DNA of 28,767 bases, taken from positions 1 to 28,767 of the forward strand of contig JAEPRB010000375.1 in NCBI GenBank assembly GCA_016758965.1, given 5' to 3'. The position numbers and the translations under genes were made by a program. How positions within the stretch are numbered: the stretch's first letter is position 1; each line of letters begins with the position of its first letter. This stretch comes from Circinella minor (lineage: Eukaryota > Mucoromycota > Mucoromycetes > Mucorales > Lichtheimiaceae). Positions 10,789 through 21,923 of the stretch are shown here, one piece after another. Below the pieces are notes generated by a model, which did no database searches, was not told where the DNA came from, and was given only the letters and a program-made list of their open reading frames with translations.

Positions 10789-12973
10789 ATGACAACAACA
10801 ATGACAGAAAGACGTAAAAGTTTATCGAGTGATGAATTTATTAAAGGAACAACTGAATTTTTGGAATCAAGGATATCTAATCATACATTTTCAAGTAATG
10901 GTTCGTTATCAGAAACAGAAGAAGATCCAACAACGATTGTATCATCTTCAACAGCAACAGTAGATCGTCATTCGTCATTCTATAATAATAATAATACTAC
11001 AAAAAGAAAAAATAGAGCAAGGGCAACGACGACAACAACGGGTAATAGTGGACAGCAATATATAATAAATACTGTTAGAAGGAAATCATTAACTGAAACC
11101 ATTGCCTCAGCGTATCGAGTAAGTGCACATAAAAGTTAGATAATGGAGATAAAAGAGATATATACTTACAGAAGGAAAGAGAAGAGAGAGGTGTAGAAAT
11201 ACTATATTAACTAAACATATTATATAATTTAACATCTAGCCAAGTATACATCCATCTCAAACCGTGTCATATGAAATTTCGGTAAACTTTTTTCTTCTTC
11301 TTTTTGCTGTCAGATTTATATGTAAAAGTATATAAATACCCGTTAACTCCTATTTTATATATCAAGCCTAAAAGTAGTAGTAATAGTAATACGGAAATGT
11401 CGAAACAAAAAAGTGTGGATGGATTGGAAGAACGAATCAAACAACTTACATCAACCTTACAAAAATTCAATAAAAAAAATAATCATCGACATTCATCACC
11501 AATACGACCACGTCCCAATAATTTAATAGATAACAATAATAATAGTACATCTCCTTCAGCATCTTCATCATCATTAGCGACAAGATCAAATCAATTGAAA
11601 AATAATCCTCATAGACATTCTATGTCATTATCTCCAGATCAATACAATAGTAATTGTAGTGGATTCACGACACTTCGAAATAGCAGTAGAGAAACAGTTT
11701 CATCTACGGGTGGTGTAAATAATGGTAAACAACAGCAACAACCAACAACAGTAAGTCCATCCGTATCTCATGATCTAGTGAACGGAAAGGTAACAATAAC
11801 AAGTTTATGGGATTTATAAATATATCTATAGATGATTTATATTGAAGTGCATAAACTAATACTGAAAAAAAAAACAATTGCTTTTTTTTTAGCAAACTCA
11901 AGTAGATGAAAAGATTTCTGAATTATTAGCTCATATTAAGAGTCAATCACCTTTATCAACAACAAGTACGGAAAGTAGTAGTATTAGAACACCATCACCG
12001 GCTGTTAATACAACCGATTTACACTATCCTGAAGAATTGGAACAAAAATTAATTGCAGAAATGGATACAATAAAAAGTGAATTTAGTCGTCGATATAATT
12101 CCATGATTAATGATTATGAAGAAATGGGAGCAGTTGTACGACAATTAAACAAAGCACTCAAAAAGGTAATATATATATATATATATATATGAATATTATT
12201 TTTATAATACTCATTCTAATGAATGTAATTGTTTATAAATATTTAATAGAAAGATGATGAATTATCGATATTACGTATTCGATATCAAGATGCAATGGCA
12301 GAAAATGATCTACTTTATGAGGTATAATTTAGAATAGAAATGAATAATTACTAGAATTTACTTTATTAACACCTTATTACTTACTTTATTTTCAAAAAGG
12401 CATTTAATAATGAATTGGATCATATGTATGATCTATTTGAACAACGATCGCATAGACGAAATAGAAGAAAATATTCTTCTTCTTCTCTTGATGATTATGA
12501 TGAAGAGGAAGAAGAAGAAGAAGAACAGAGGGAACAACAAGAAAACATTATTTATCATACTCATCAAAAACGACCAGCCCATCCAAGTCCTGAAGCTCAA
12601 ATAAGAAAAAAATTAGAATTAACCATTAAAGAACGTAATCAATGGCATAAAACAGCATGGTAAGTTTTTTTTTTAATATAATTATTGTTAACTGTACCAA
12701 AAAACAAAAAGGTTTCTTTTTTTTTTTTATTTCTCGTTTTTTTTTAAAAACATGATTTATTTATTTGATTTTTTTTTATTATTTAGTAAATTGGCTCGTG
12801 AATTACAATCTTTAAGTCAAGGTACGGGTAATCATAGTATTACACCTACATCATCCTCTTCAACATCATCCTTATCAACAACAACAACTGGTCATGGAAA
12901 TAATAATGATGGTATTCGACCAGGAAATTCTAGATCAACTCCTCTTCCTCCATTTAGACATTCAACAAATTAA
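10789..12973 (+). CDS. Coiled-coil protein with low-complexity flanks
   Basis: Six exons: 10789-11118, 11367-11789, 11893-12165, 12250-12321, 12400-12659, 12787-12973, giving 514 aa. All introns are phase 0 except the last (phase 2). The second exon uses an AAG acceptor; the nearby CAG at 11311-11313 would hit a stop. The start sits in a good context (CACCATGAC). Residues 1-250 are Ser/Asn/Thr-rich and contain RRKSL twice (8-12 and 97-101), a pattern that fits the basophilic RRxS kinase consensus. A short heptad-like segment, LEERIKQLTSTLQKF, lies near 128. The main coiled coil runs about 297-381. It is followed by an acidic run (about 401-411) and a second helical segment ending WCKLARELQSL. 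No enzymatic domain or known family was recognised. A scaffold or cytoskeletal role is possible but unsupported. Confidence 0.8.
12168..12190. repeat. (TA)n microsatellite in intron 3
   Basis: The TA run begins within the GTAATA donor of the third intron of the coiled-coil protein gene. Confidence 0.85.
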
Positions 12974-13133
12974 AGGAGGAGGTTACACATAAGATTTTTT
13001 TTAACTATTATTATGATATATTTATTATATATGATATTATTAAGATATAAATAATAATAATAAAGAAGAAATTCAATCAGCAAGTTATTATTACCTACTG
13101 TTCATAAGCATAAAGTAGAAATAAATATTATAA

Positions 13134-13152
13134 ATATATATATATATATATA
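13134..13152. repeat. (TA)n microsatellite
   Basis: A TA run downstream of the coiled-coil protein gene, about 160 bp after its stop codon. Confidence 0.85.
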
Positions 13153-13235
13153 CAAAGCTATACACTATATAGAATAATTTTCAAGTGCAAAAAAGTAGTG
13201 AACCTACTTTGTTATTTTATAAGGTTTGAAATGGT

Positions 13236-13670
13236 TTACTTTTTATATTTTTTATGCCTATTTTCTTTTCTGTTTGGGTTCTTTGACCATTTACTGAACT
13301 CCTTGTTAACCGTTATGTTTATAATTGACAAATATACAATCATCTTGTTATTGCTTAGTTTAGCCAATGTTAATACCTGCCAATGATTACTACATATTAA
13401 ACCTGATGTTAATTTTTCCACGCTACACGTAGATATATTTCCAGTATTGGAACGTGGATAAACATTAGTTGATAAATCCTTTGAAGTGACTTGTTGAATA
13501 AAGCAACTAATAATTAAATAATAAACCATGATCCCTTTTTATCTTATAAAATACCTGGCAAATTCAAATAAATTGGGTAATGATTGATGTAATCTTAATA
13601 TATTCAACTTATGATTGATATAATTAAAAAGATCGTACGTAACGATAAAAATGTTTTCACTGACTACATT
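13236..13670 (-). pseudogene. Probable gene relic (3' exons of an unrecognised gene)
   Basis: Two open segments join in frame across a plausible 48-nt intron (13554-13507, GTATTT...TTAG). The upstream segment, from about 13653 down to 13555, reads YDLFNYINHKLNILRLHQSL then PNLFEFA. The downstream segment, 13506-13236, reads SCFIQQVTSKDLSTN, later STCSVEKLTSGLICSNHWQ, then drifts into a Lys/Asn-rich tail and stops. The composition (Leu, Ser, Cys, His, Trp) is unlike translated AT-rich intergenic DNA. No start codon or complete 5' part was found; further left on the minus strand only scraps such as RLIPCVLAILNLY remain. I do not recognise the family. It may be a decayed gene, or part of a real gene whose other exons I missed. 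Confidence 0.4.
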
Positions 13671-16600
13671 AAAAATTATTCGTTATACATCTTACATATA
13701 AATTTAGTATAGCTAAGACACATGGTATTAGACGTTTTTCAATTTATGCATTCTAGCAATAATTCTTTACGTACGATAAAACGTTGGGTCTTTTTTTTTT
13801 TTTACTAATATCTACGTATACAATTCGATTTATAGTTTTCAGACATTGTGAACTACACCAGAACGGATATAAATTGACTACTACGTATTATATATTCGGA
13901 CTCTATCGTCATGAAAAGCAGAATCATCTCAACATAGAACATTTAATTGTTTCTGTTTTCTATCTCAATTTTATTGAATTGAATTCTTCTATTCTATGCT
14001 ATGCTATTACATTCCCTCTGTTTATTTACTACTACGATATAGCTTTACAGCACTCCTAGATATTTGAGATTTTTTAAATTTGACAGCTACACTCCCCCCC
14101 CCCTCATTAATTTCTGGACCGATAAACCGACATTTCGGTTATTTTTCCGGCCGGGTAATGGGAATTAAGAATCCCACTTGGTGTTTCTCAGTAAACTAAA
14201 ATGTAATGATACGTACCTACATAATAATAGAAAAAAAAACCCACAAAAAAAAATATTAAAAACTTAGCGAGCAGGACCTAGTTACAATGTCATTTATTAC
14301 AAAATGTTAAATAATAAAAAGAATATTTCAATCTATGAAATATTGAGAATAAAATATTAAAAGTTCTTGATTAATCGTAATGATAACTGGATAAGAAGAA
14401 AATAATGTAAAATGCTCCATGACTTTAATGGTTAAAAAGAGAACTTGGTTATCAACTGAGTGTTAAAGAATCTAATGTTTTTTTTTTTTTCAAAAATCCA
14501 AATGTGGGGGGGACGGGTTATGTTTCTGGAAATTACCATGTAGGCTGAAAGATTCTTTGAATGGAATGTTTTTGAATCGTCTACAATGTAAAGTAATAAT
14601 AATAAGTTGTTCTATTATTTAACCACGTTTCATGATCACTTATTAACCTGGTTGATAATAAACTAAAAATGGTGTACAGATTATCTGGTTAATAGTGATA
14701 AAGCTCTTTTTGAATGTGAAAGTAAATATTGTAATTATTCAATTGTTGTTGTAAGTACGTACAACAAAAAGAATGAGGAAATTGAATGTTACTGATATCA
14801 CACATGTTAAAATATTTATAATTACCATGTGGAAGTTTTTTTTTCATAGCAACCAAATATAAATACGTTAATCACTGATGTTTTTTTTTTTTTTGTTTTT
14901 ACTTGTCATCAGTTTTTATTTCATCAATAAGTATGATTCACACTACACATGAGATCTTTTGAGGCAGAATTTTTTATTAATACGTACAGAAAAAGCAATA
15001 CTAAAAATATATAGATAATACTGATCATGCTGATTGTTTTCATTCCATGATCGGATTAGTTAGAGATGTCCTGGTTACACTTATCAATGTAATTTTCATA
15101 GAATTTTACAATTTTCGGGTAAGTATCACCTTTTTTTTTTTTTTTTTGCACAGTGTAATAGGTATATTTATAATCAGCAACAGAAAGTATAGGGTAATAA
15201 TAATCAACAATAATGTTCACATCAGTGTGACGTTTATAAACATTCTTTCTCTGATTTATTTCTCCTTCTTCAAAAATGATGTTGATGATGCTTTTTTTCT
15301 TAATTAATTTTATACATACGTATAAAGTTTTTTTTACCGTTTTGATATGGTAGAACGCAAGCTTTTCAAATAGGAAAAATGATTAATAAATCGCTTTTAT
15401 AAATCCCTTTCCCAACCCCCGAGAATTTCTAATACATACATGGGATATAAACCTTGTTTCTTTTTCTTTCATATAAACTCAATATAGAACATACATGCCC
15501 TCACCACTTGATCAAACATTTATTATTCATCTTTACAAATAATAATACGTACCAAACAATTAAAAAAAGAAGTTTCCATTTATAATAATGTGTGTCTGAA
15601 AAGAAAAAAAGACGTACTTTGGGAAAAAAGATCATGTTGATACGTTTCAATTCATTTTGGTCAAATGAAAAGCACAAAAAATTCAAGGCAAACAGTAATA
15701 AAATGTTATTACATGTTGTGTTACTTTGATTGATTTAGTTTAGTCGGATCATGCAAAAAAAAAAAAATAGTTTAACAATATAATGTGGCTTACTTTTATG
15801 AAGTATTGATATTTTAATTATATGTCAACATTTCAACCAAAAGACACTTTCTTTATTTGAATCACCTTATTATTTTATAATCACACGTATCATATACATA
15901 TACGTACGATGCTACACATGTGGATCGATAATAATAGTTATTCATATATACTATATATTTATATATATCCTGAAATTTTGCTGCCCATTTTATTATTATT
16001 ATAATAAACCCCTCTCCCCTCATTTTTACCGGATACAAATAAAATCAAGTAATAATTCTCGAAAGGTTTTCTTTAATTATCCTAAAGGATGTATATAAAT
16101 AAACATGAAATCAAGCAAAAAAAAAATTAGCATGAAAGGACTAACACATGAGACAAGATGATCATTTAGAATAAAGTTTTTTTAATTTTTTTTTTAGTTC
16201 CATAAAAAAAAAATTATAATGCTGCATATATTTATTACATGTAGTCTCTTTTTATCCATTATTAGTAATAATAATGTAAGGGAATACCAAAAAAAAAAAA
16301 AAAAAATTAGATTATAACAACCAAGGAGAAGGATGAGACTTGCATTATCCATATAATAATCTGAGAATCTTTTTTTTTTTTTTTTTGCTCTCTCGCTGTT
16401 AATGATCGACAGGTACACACACTTATAACATGGGTCTAATACATTTTCAAACAGATGTTCTTGTAACTGATTGAGGAAAGTACACGTTCAATAATATGTG
16501 GCGTTTTTTTTTCTCACTCACTCACTTTCTCTTTCTCGTTTTTCATAACCCTTAATAATAAGAAAAAACGTAAAAAAAAAAAAAGGAACTCCTTTAATCG

Positions 16601-17096
16601 ACCCTCACATATTCAAAACATAATTATATATGCACAATAATATGCATCTAGAAGTACACCTAAATTGACTTGGAAGTAGGAACGGTTTTTATTTATTTAT
16701 TTATTTGTTTATATAAATGCATCCATAGTTATGGTTCTTTCTCGGTTTTTTATAAATAATGTTGTTGTTTTTTTTTTTTACCTCATCATTTTATCAATTA
16801 TCCTTATTCGTTATTCCCTAATAATTATTTCGATAATTATCAATGATAAACGATTCTTTTTCTTTTTTTTCCCAATCGCTCTCTCTCTCTCTCTCTATAA
16901 TCTCATTAAGTTTATCGTTTTAGGGAAGAATGTTTACCATTGACAAATCAATTATCCATCTTTGTTTGAACTCGCCGAAGTATGTAACAGAGTGGTGTAA
17001 CATTTGTTATTTTTAGGAAAAAGTTCTTGTTTATACAAAACCCTCCCCTTTTACTACGTTCGAAAAAAGAATGACATCATCGTTATCATCATCACC

Positions 17097-17122
17097 TTTT
17101 TTTTTTTTTTTTTTTTTTTTTT
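17097..17122. repeat. 26-base T tract
   Basis: One of three long T tracts before the HMG-box exon; the others are 17357-17380 (24 T) and 17831-17852 (22 T). Such tracts disfavour nucleosomes. The third lies inside the proposed first intron, a long way upstream of its acceptor. Confidence 0.9.
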
Positions 17123-17538
17123 GTAATTATATTGAATAAGATGATAATAATGATGATACCAAAGAAAAAAAAGTTATCTGAAAAAAAAAACAGAATTAGA
17201 GAGAAGGGGGTGGAATATATAAAATAAATACGGATCTTCAGGTTGCAGAAAATTTGTACCTGGAAAATTTCATTTCTTTTTTTTTTTTCTTTCACGTGAC
17301 GATATGCTTTGGAAGAATTGAGTGAGAGAGAGAGTGTGTGTGTGAGTGACTTTGTATTTTTTTTTTTTTTTTTTTTTTTTGTGAATCCGATCCCTTTTCT
17401 CTCTCTCTCTCAAATTCCCCTCCTCTCTTTTTGAATTATTTTTTCACTCGATTCTTTTTTTGTCCAATTGGTTGATGAGCGGGTTGTTTTGTGTGTTTGT
17501 TGGAAAGTAATACAACAACAACAAAAAAAAACATTGCT

Positions 17539-19809
17539 ATGAGTGAGTATTATAAACCATATGTGTAAAGGGTCAAGTGTGTATAGTAAAATATATGTAA
17601 AAGTGTCTGTGCGATGTGTGTATGTGTCTATAATATATTAGATAAAGTATTGTCAAAACTTATCGTTATATTATACATATCCCCTTCCCTTTTGCGCTTC
17701 TTTGGTTCCGTTAGTAAAATTTACTTTTCACACACACAGTACACATATTGACACTTACATATTAATCTATTATATATTTCATTTCATTTTTCTTGTTGTT
17801 GTAATAATTATACACAATAATTATAAACCCTTTTTTTTTTTTTTTTTTTTTTGGTTCTTTCTTCTTTTTCTACTTCTCTTTTATATTTCATTTTTTAAAA
17901 AAAAAACTTACATATATATCATACTTCTTTTTATTTTGTTTTAGATAATTTTCACGATAACCTTCCTTTTGGTCTGTCCTACGCGGACTTATCACAACAA
18001 CCATCTCTTGAAGATCTTCATAATTCTTCATTAACAACTCACTTGCACGATGCTACAACCGTCTCAACTCATCAACCTAATGTAGCTTATCACCCAGCAG
18101 TGCCAACAACTACAACAACTCAAGGATATTCATTTCCTACAACAATGTTGCAACAAGCAACTGTCGCTATGCCTCCTCCACCTGTTCCTCAGCAACACCA
18201 ACCACTTGCATATCAACCTACAATGACAACAACAGAAGTGGTATTAAAAAAGGAAAGCAATAACAGAGAAAATAGTTATTCTCCTCCTTGTTTAATTGAC
18301 CAACAATCTCAATCACAATCTCAACAACAGATGGAAGCACCTATTCGTGTAACTCGACCCCCTAATGCGTTCCTTTTATTTAATAAGGAAATGCGTAAAC
18401 AACTCAAAGATTCTAATCCAACAATGAAAGTGGCTGAAATTAGTAAAGAGATTGGTGAACGTTGGAAAAATCTTAGTTCAGAAGACAAGAGTCGTTATGT
18501 TAGTCAAGCCAATAGTATTAAGGAAACGCAACGTGCTTTGCATCCAAACTCAATGTACATTCGTCGAAGTAAGGCTGAATTAGCCAAGGCAGGTCATTAT
18601 GCTAAATTGAAACGAAAAGCTGCTGCTATGGCTCAAGAGCAACAGCAACAACAGGATTCTTCAGCATCATCAACGCCAACGTCAACGATGAACGAATCAA
18701 ATCCATTATTTGCTGGTGTAGGGAATGAAGCAACAGGAACAGGGGGAGGAAGAATTTTAGGAGCGATGCCAGGAGGGGTTGGGATAGGAAATGGACCAAG
18801 TCATCATCATCCACAACAACATAATCCACATGTACATCACCCACACAATCCATATCACCATCATCACCCACAACACTATTCTACGTCTACAATGACATCC
18901 TTTGCATCTTCGTCTTCTTCTGCAGCATCATCAACATCTTTAGATACCCTCCATTCAACAACAAACACAACAAATAAACAGCAGAGGAAACGCCATAGGC
19001 GCGATAAGAACCCTGATGCCCCTAAACATCCCCTTTCGGCCTATATGTGGTTTTTGACCGAAGTTCGTCCGGAAACGATGCAAACTTACCCTGGCTCAAC
19101 TGTTGGACAAATTAGTAAATTATGTGCGGATAGATGGAATAATATGGACGAACAAGAACGGTTGCCTTGGCATACCAAAGCTCAAGCTGACAAGGAACGT
19201 TATGCTCGTGAAATGCAGATCTATGCATCTCAACATGATCACCCTATGGGCCGAGGAACTCGGCAAAAGTACCGGGCTGCAGCCGCAGCCGCAGCCGCTG
19301 CTTCTGTTGCTGCAAATAACTCGAACAATACAAGTACAACAACACCCCATGGAATGACACCATCATCACCATCATGTAATACTTCCAATATTTCGACACC
19401 TCAATTATCACCAGATAATAATTCACTTTTGGAAGATCATGACTATAATCAATCTAATACCTCAACAACTACTGCCAATACTACTACAGCAATAACTCCA
19501 AATGCTACTGCAGCAAGTACATCATTTATATCCGGTCATTATAGACCAGATCATCACCAGCAGCATCATCATCCGATCCATAATCATCATCATCATCAAC
19601 CAACTCAACAACATAACAATCATGATAATAGTCATCATCATAATCATCATCACCACCACCACCATCATCATCATCACCAAGAACAACCTCATCAACAACA
19701 ACAACAACAACAGGTTATTCACTCATCTACAACAGGTCAAAATACCATTACAGCTAATGTTGCTGCTGCAATGTTTGCTACACCACGATTGGCTCATCAA
19801 GGAGGATAA
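17539..19809 (+). CDS. Dual HMG-box protein (MAT-type box plus HMGB-type box)
   Basis: The main exon is 17945-19809, entered through a TTTTAG acceptor in phase 1. The best upstream partner is a 4-nt coding exon, ATGA at 17539-17542, followed by the donor GTGAGT. This gives a frame-perfect 622 aa protein starting MNNFHDNLPFGLS. Box 1 (about 136-209) has RVTRPPNAFLLFNKEMRK, EISKEIGERWKNLSSEDKS and a HPNSMYIRRSKAE tail, the MATA/SOX-like sequence-specific type. Box 2 (about 355-429) has DKNPDAPKHPLSAYMWFL and DRWNNMDEQERLPW, the NHP6/HMGB-like type, preceded by the basic RKRHRRDK. Gln, His, Ala, Ser/Thr runs surround the boxes; residues about 545-595 are almost all His and Gln. A nuclear transcription or chromatin role is expected. 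The neighbours I see are not those of the mucoralean sex locus. The domain call is firm; the first exon is tentative, and without it the first in-exon ATG is at 18145. Confidence 0.88.
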
Positions 19810-21923
19810 ATTTTTTCCCCCCAAAAGAAAAAAAAAAGAAAGATAATGGTCTTTTTTTTTTAACATTTTTGCTTCTTTTTTCTTCTTTTTTTTTTTACAC
19901 AACATATCTTTTTTCCATTTTTTATACCTTACAAAAAAAAAATTCTTTTTTTTTTTAGTAGTAATAAAAAAAAACTTGGTAATTATATATCCCTTCCATA
20001 CACACACTACACATTATATAAAAAACACACATAAACACAATTATATATATTTATATATAACAGCTGTTGTCCTTTGCATTTGTACATTTTGTCTTTGTTT
20101 TTGCTTGGCTGGTTTTTTTTTTCTCTTTTTCTTTTCTTTTCCTTCTTTTTTCTCTCTTTTTTTTACAACAACAACCAAATAAATATATATCTTGCATATA
20201 ATTTTTTCTTTTCCCTTTTTTTTATTTTGAAATTCGTGTTTCATGTTCTATGTATGTATAAAATGTTGAATAACAAAGTTCGAACCTTCTTTTTCTTTTG
20301 ATCGGACCAAAAAGTTATTAGCCCTAATTTCTTTTTATCTGTCAAAAAACATTTAGGTTCGGGGATAGGAAACACGCGTATCGCGCTCACTAGATTGTTC
20401 CGAAACTGACCCGACACAACATAAAAATATTTTACAAAATTGGAAAAAAAAAATTCTTTGACGATCCAATGATCAACATGTTTCTGATCGGAAACTCCAT
20501 TCATAATTAAAAAAAAAAGATAATCAAATTATTTTAGAATAATTAATCACCAAAATGGATAATAAACTAAATTGTAAATATGATTATTTTACAGGTTAAT
20601 AATACATATCAACAGTTTCTCTGATTATAAATGTCATGAAATATTAATGTTGGAAAAAAAAATACATATATATGTATCATATAACAGGTTAAATTATAAA
20701 TCTCGTTATCTGAAATTGAAATTGAACCATGAACATAAATCATTAAGTTTCTTTTTTTCGTATACGTACTATAGTTCTTTGTGATTTCAGGTACAAGTGA
20801 AAGTCAAAATTTCATTTTCTGTCAGGTGAGTCCTCTGCACATTGTAAGAATATAATTTAGAGTTTGTTAGTATTTTTTTTTTATTTATGGTTAGTATACA
20901 TAGTGTTAATTCACCATTTTACTTTTATAAAAGAAATAAAAAAAAAATCTTTTCAAAAGAAAAGAATGGTAAAACGTTTTGGAGTATGGTCACTTTAATT
21001 GCTTAAAAGTCCGTTTCAATAAGTACAACAGCTACTAAATACAACGTTTTCTAACGAAATCCCTCGGTTGAATCTGGCGGGGTTTGACTTTACAGACCTT
21101 AGTCGATCACAACAGTACATACACATACACACGCAGGGAGAGAGAGAGAAAGTCGAATTATATAAGAGAGTTGTCTTTATCTAATAGAATCACAAAATTG
21201 AGATTTATCCTAACGTAATATTACAACCATCTTTCTACTCTGCTAATCAACAAATACGACTTTAAGATAAACAGTTAGGATTCGTCTGTTAAAAAAAGTT
21301 TCAAATACTTAGTGTGTATCAGAAACATACATTGGAAAACTTATCTATCGTTTTGCTGCATATGTATATTCTTATGGTAGAATAGAAGAAAACCTTGAAA
21401 AATGGGATGTTTATTATCAAACAAATCTGGTTTAGGGGTAGAGTTTCTATCGTATCTATAACGACTTTTGAAAAAAAAAATCAGTTAAATGAACACCCAT
21501 TACAAATGATTTGTGTTATAAATTTCTCACCAGCTAATTATAAAGCAAAAAATCTTTTATTAGAATGTATATTAATTTTATGTTAATTTATATAATTGAT
21601 CATAAAGAAGGGAGGTGTGAATTAACATTGAGAGCATGAATGACGAATATGCTTAAATTCTTTATAGAAATTATCAATATGGTATCTGCTCTATATTTTT
21701 TCTCTCTCTGCTAATGATTCTATTATCTATGTGACAAGCTTCAAAGTAGGTTGTTTTATCGACAAAGCGAGGGACATAATAATGAATGGTTGGGTGAGCA
21801 AGTGCAATCAGTCGTATAAAGCAACAATGAAAAACATAAGGAACGGAAAGGGGAATAGAGAACAAAAGAAAAAAAAATTGAAAAGAGATTACTATCACTC
21901 CACGTATATTAATTATAAATTAA
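19810..21923. other. Intergenic with small coding-like scraps
   Basis: The first 400 bases after the HMG gene are T/C-rich with A runs, as in a 3' UTR. A locally GC-richer patch lies at about 20341-20500. Open stretches at 21023-21184 (plus) and 21395-21586 (plus) have some coding-like composition but no clear start or recognised domain. Nothing else could be named. Confidence 0.5.

Larger units (their letters stand above)
12974..17538. other. 4.5-kb gap with relics and simple repeats
   Basis: No complete gene was recognised. It holds a TA microsatellite (13134-13152), a minus-strand gene relic (13236-13670), a 10-base C run (14094-14103), coding-like scraps around 14490-14751, CT/GA/GT simple repeats (about 16880-16900, 17325-17345) and two T tracts of 26 and 24 bases (17097-17122, 17357-17380). 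TACGTA palindromes are frequent. The right part is probably the promoter and 5' leader of the HMG gene. Confidence 0.55.

Noticed and set aside
13784..14059. 91-codon plus-strand frame opposite the relic region
   Set aside because: Starts at a non-ATG codon followed by a T tract; Tyr/Ile/Phe-rich with no motif. A scrap around FRHCELHQNGYKLTT looked coding-like but could not be extended.
15047..15307. 86-codon plus-strand frame with a consensus GTAAGT inside
   Set aside because: Hydrophobic AT-rich translation; the implied intron (15119-15153) would be only 35 nt and mostly T tract.
18626..19722. Minus-strand and alternate-frame ORFs over the HMG gene
   Set aside because: Shadows of CAT/CAA repeats and HMG coding sequence; Met/Val runs opposite the His tract.
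17539..19809. Mucoralean sex locus (sexM/sexP)
   Set aside because: HMG protein present, but the triose-phosphate transporter and RNA helicase genes that flank the sex locus are not in the window, and this protein has two boxes.
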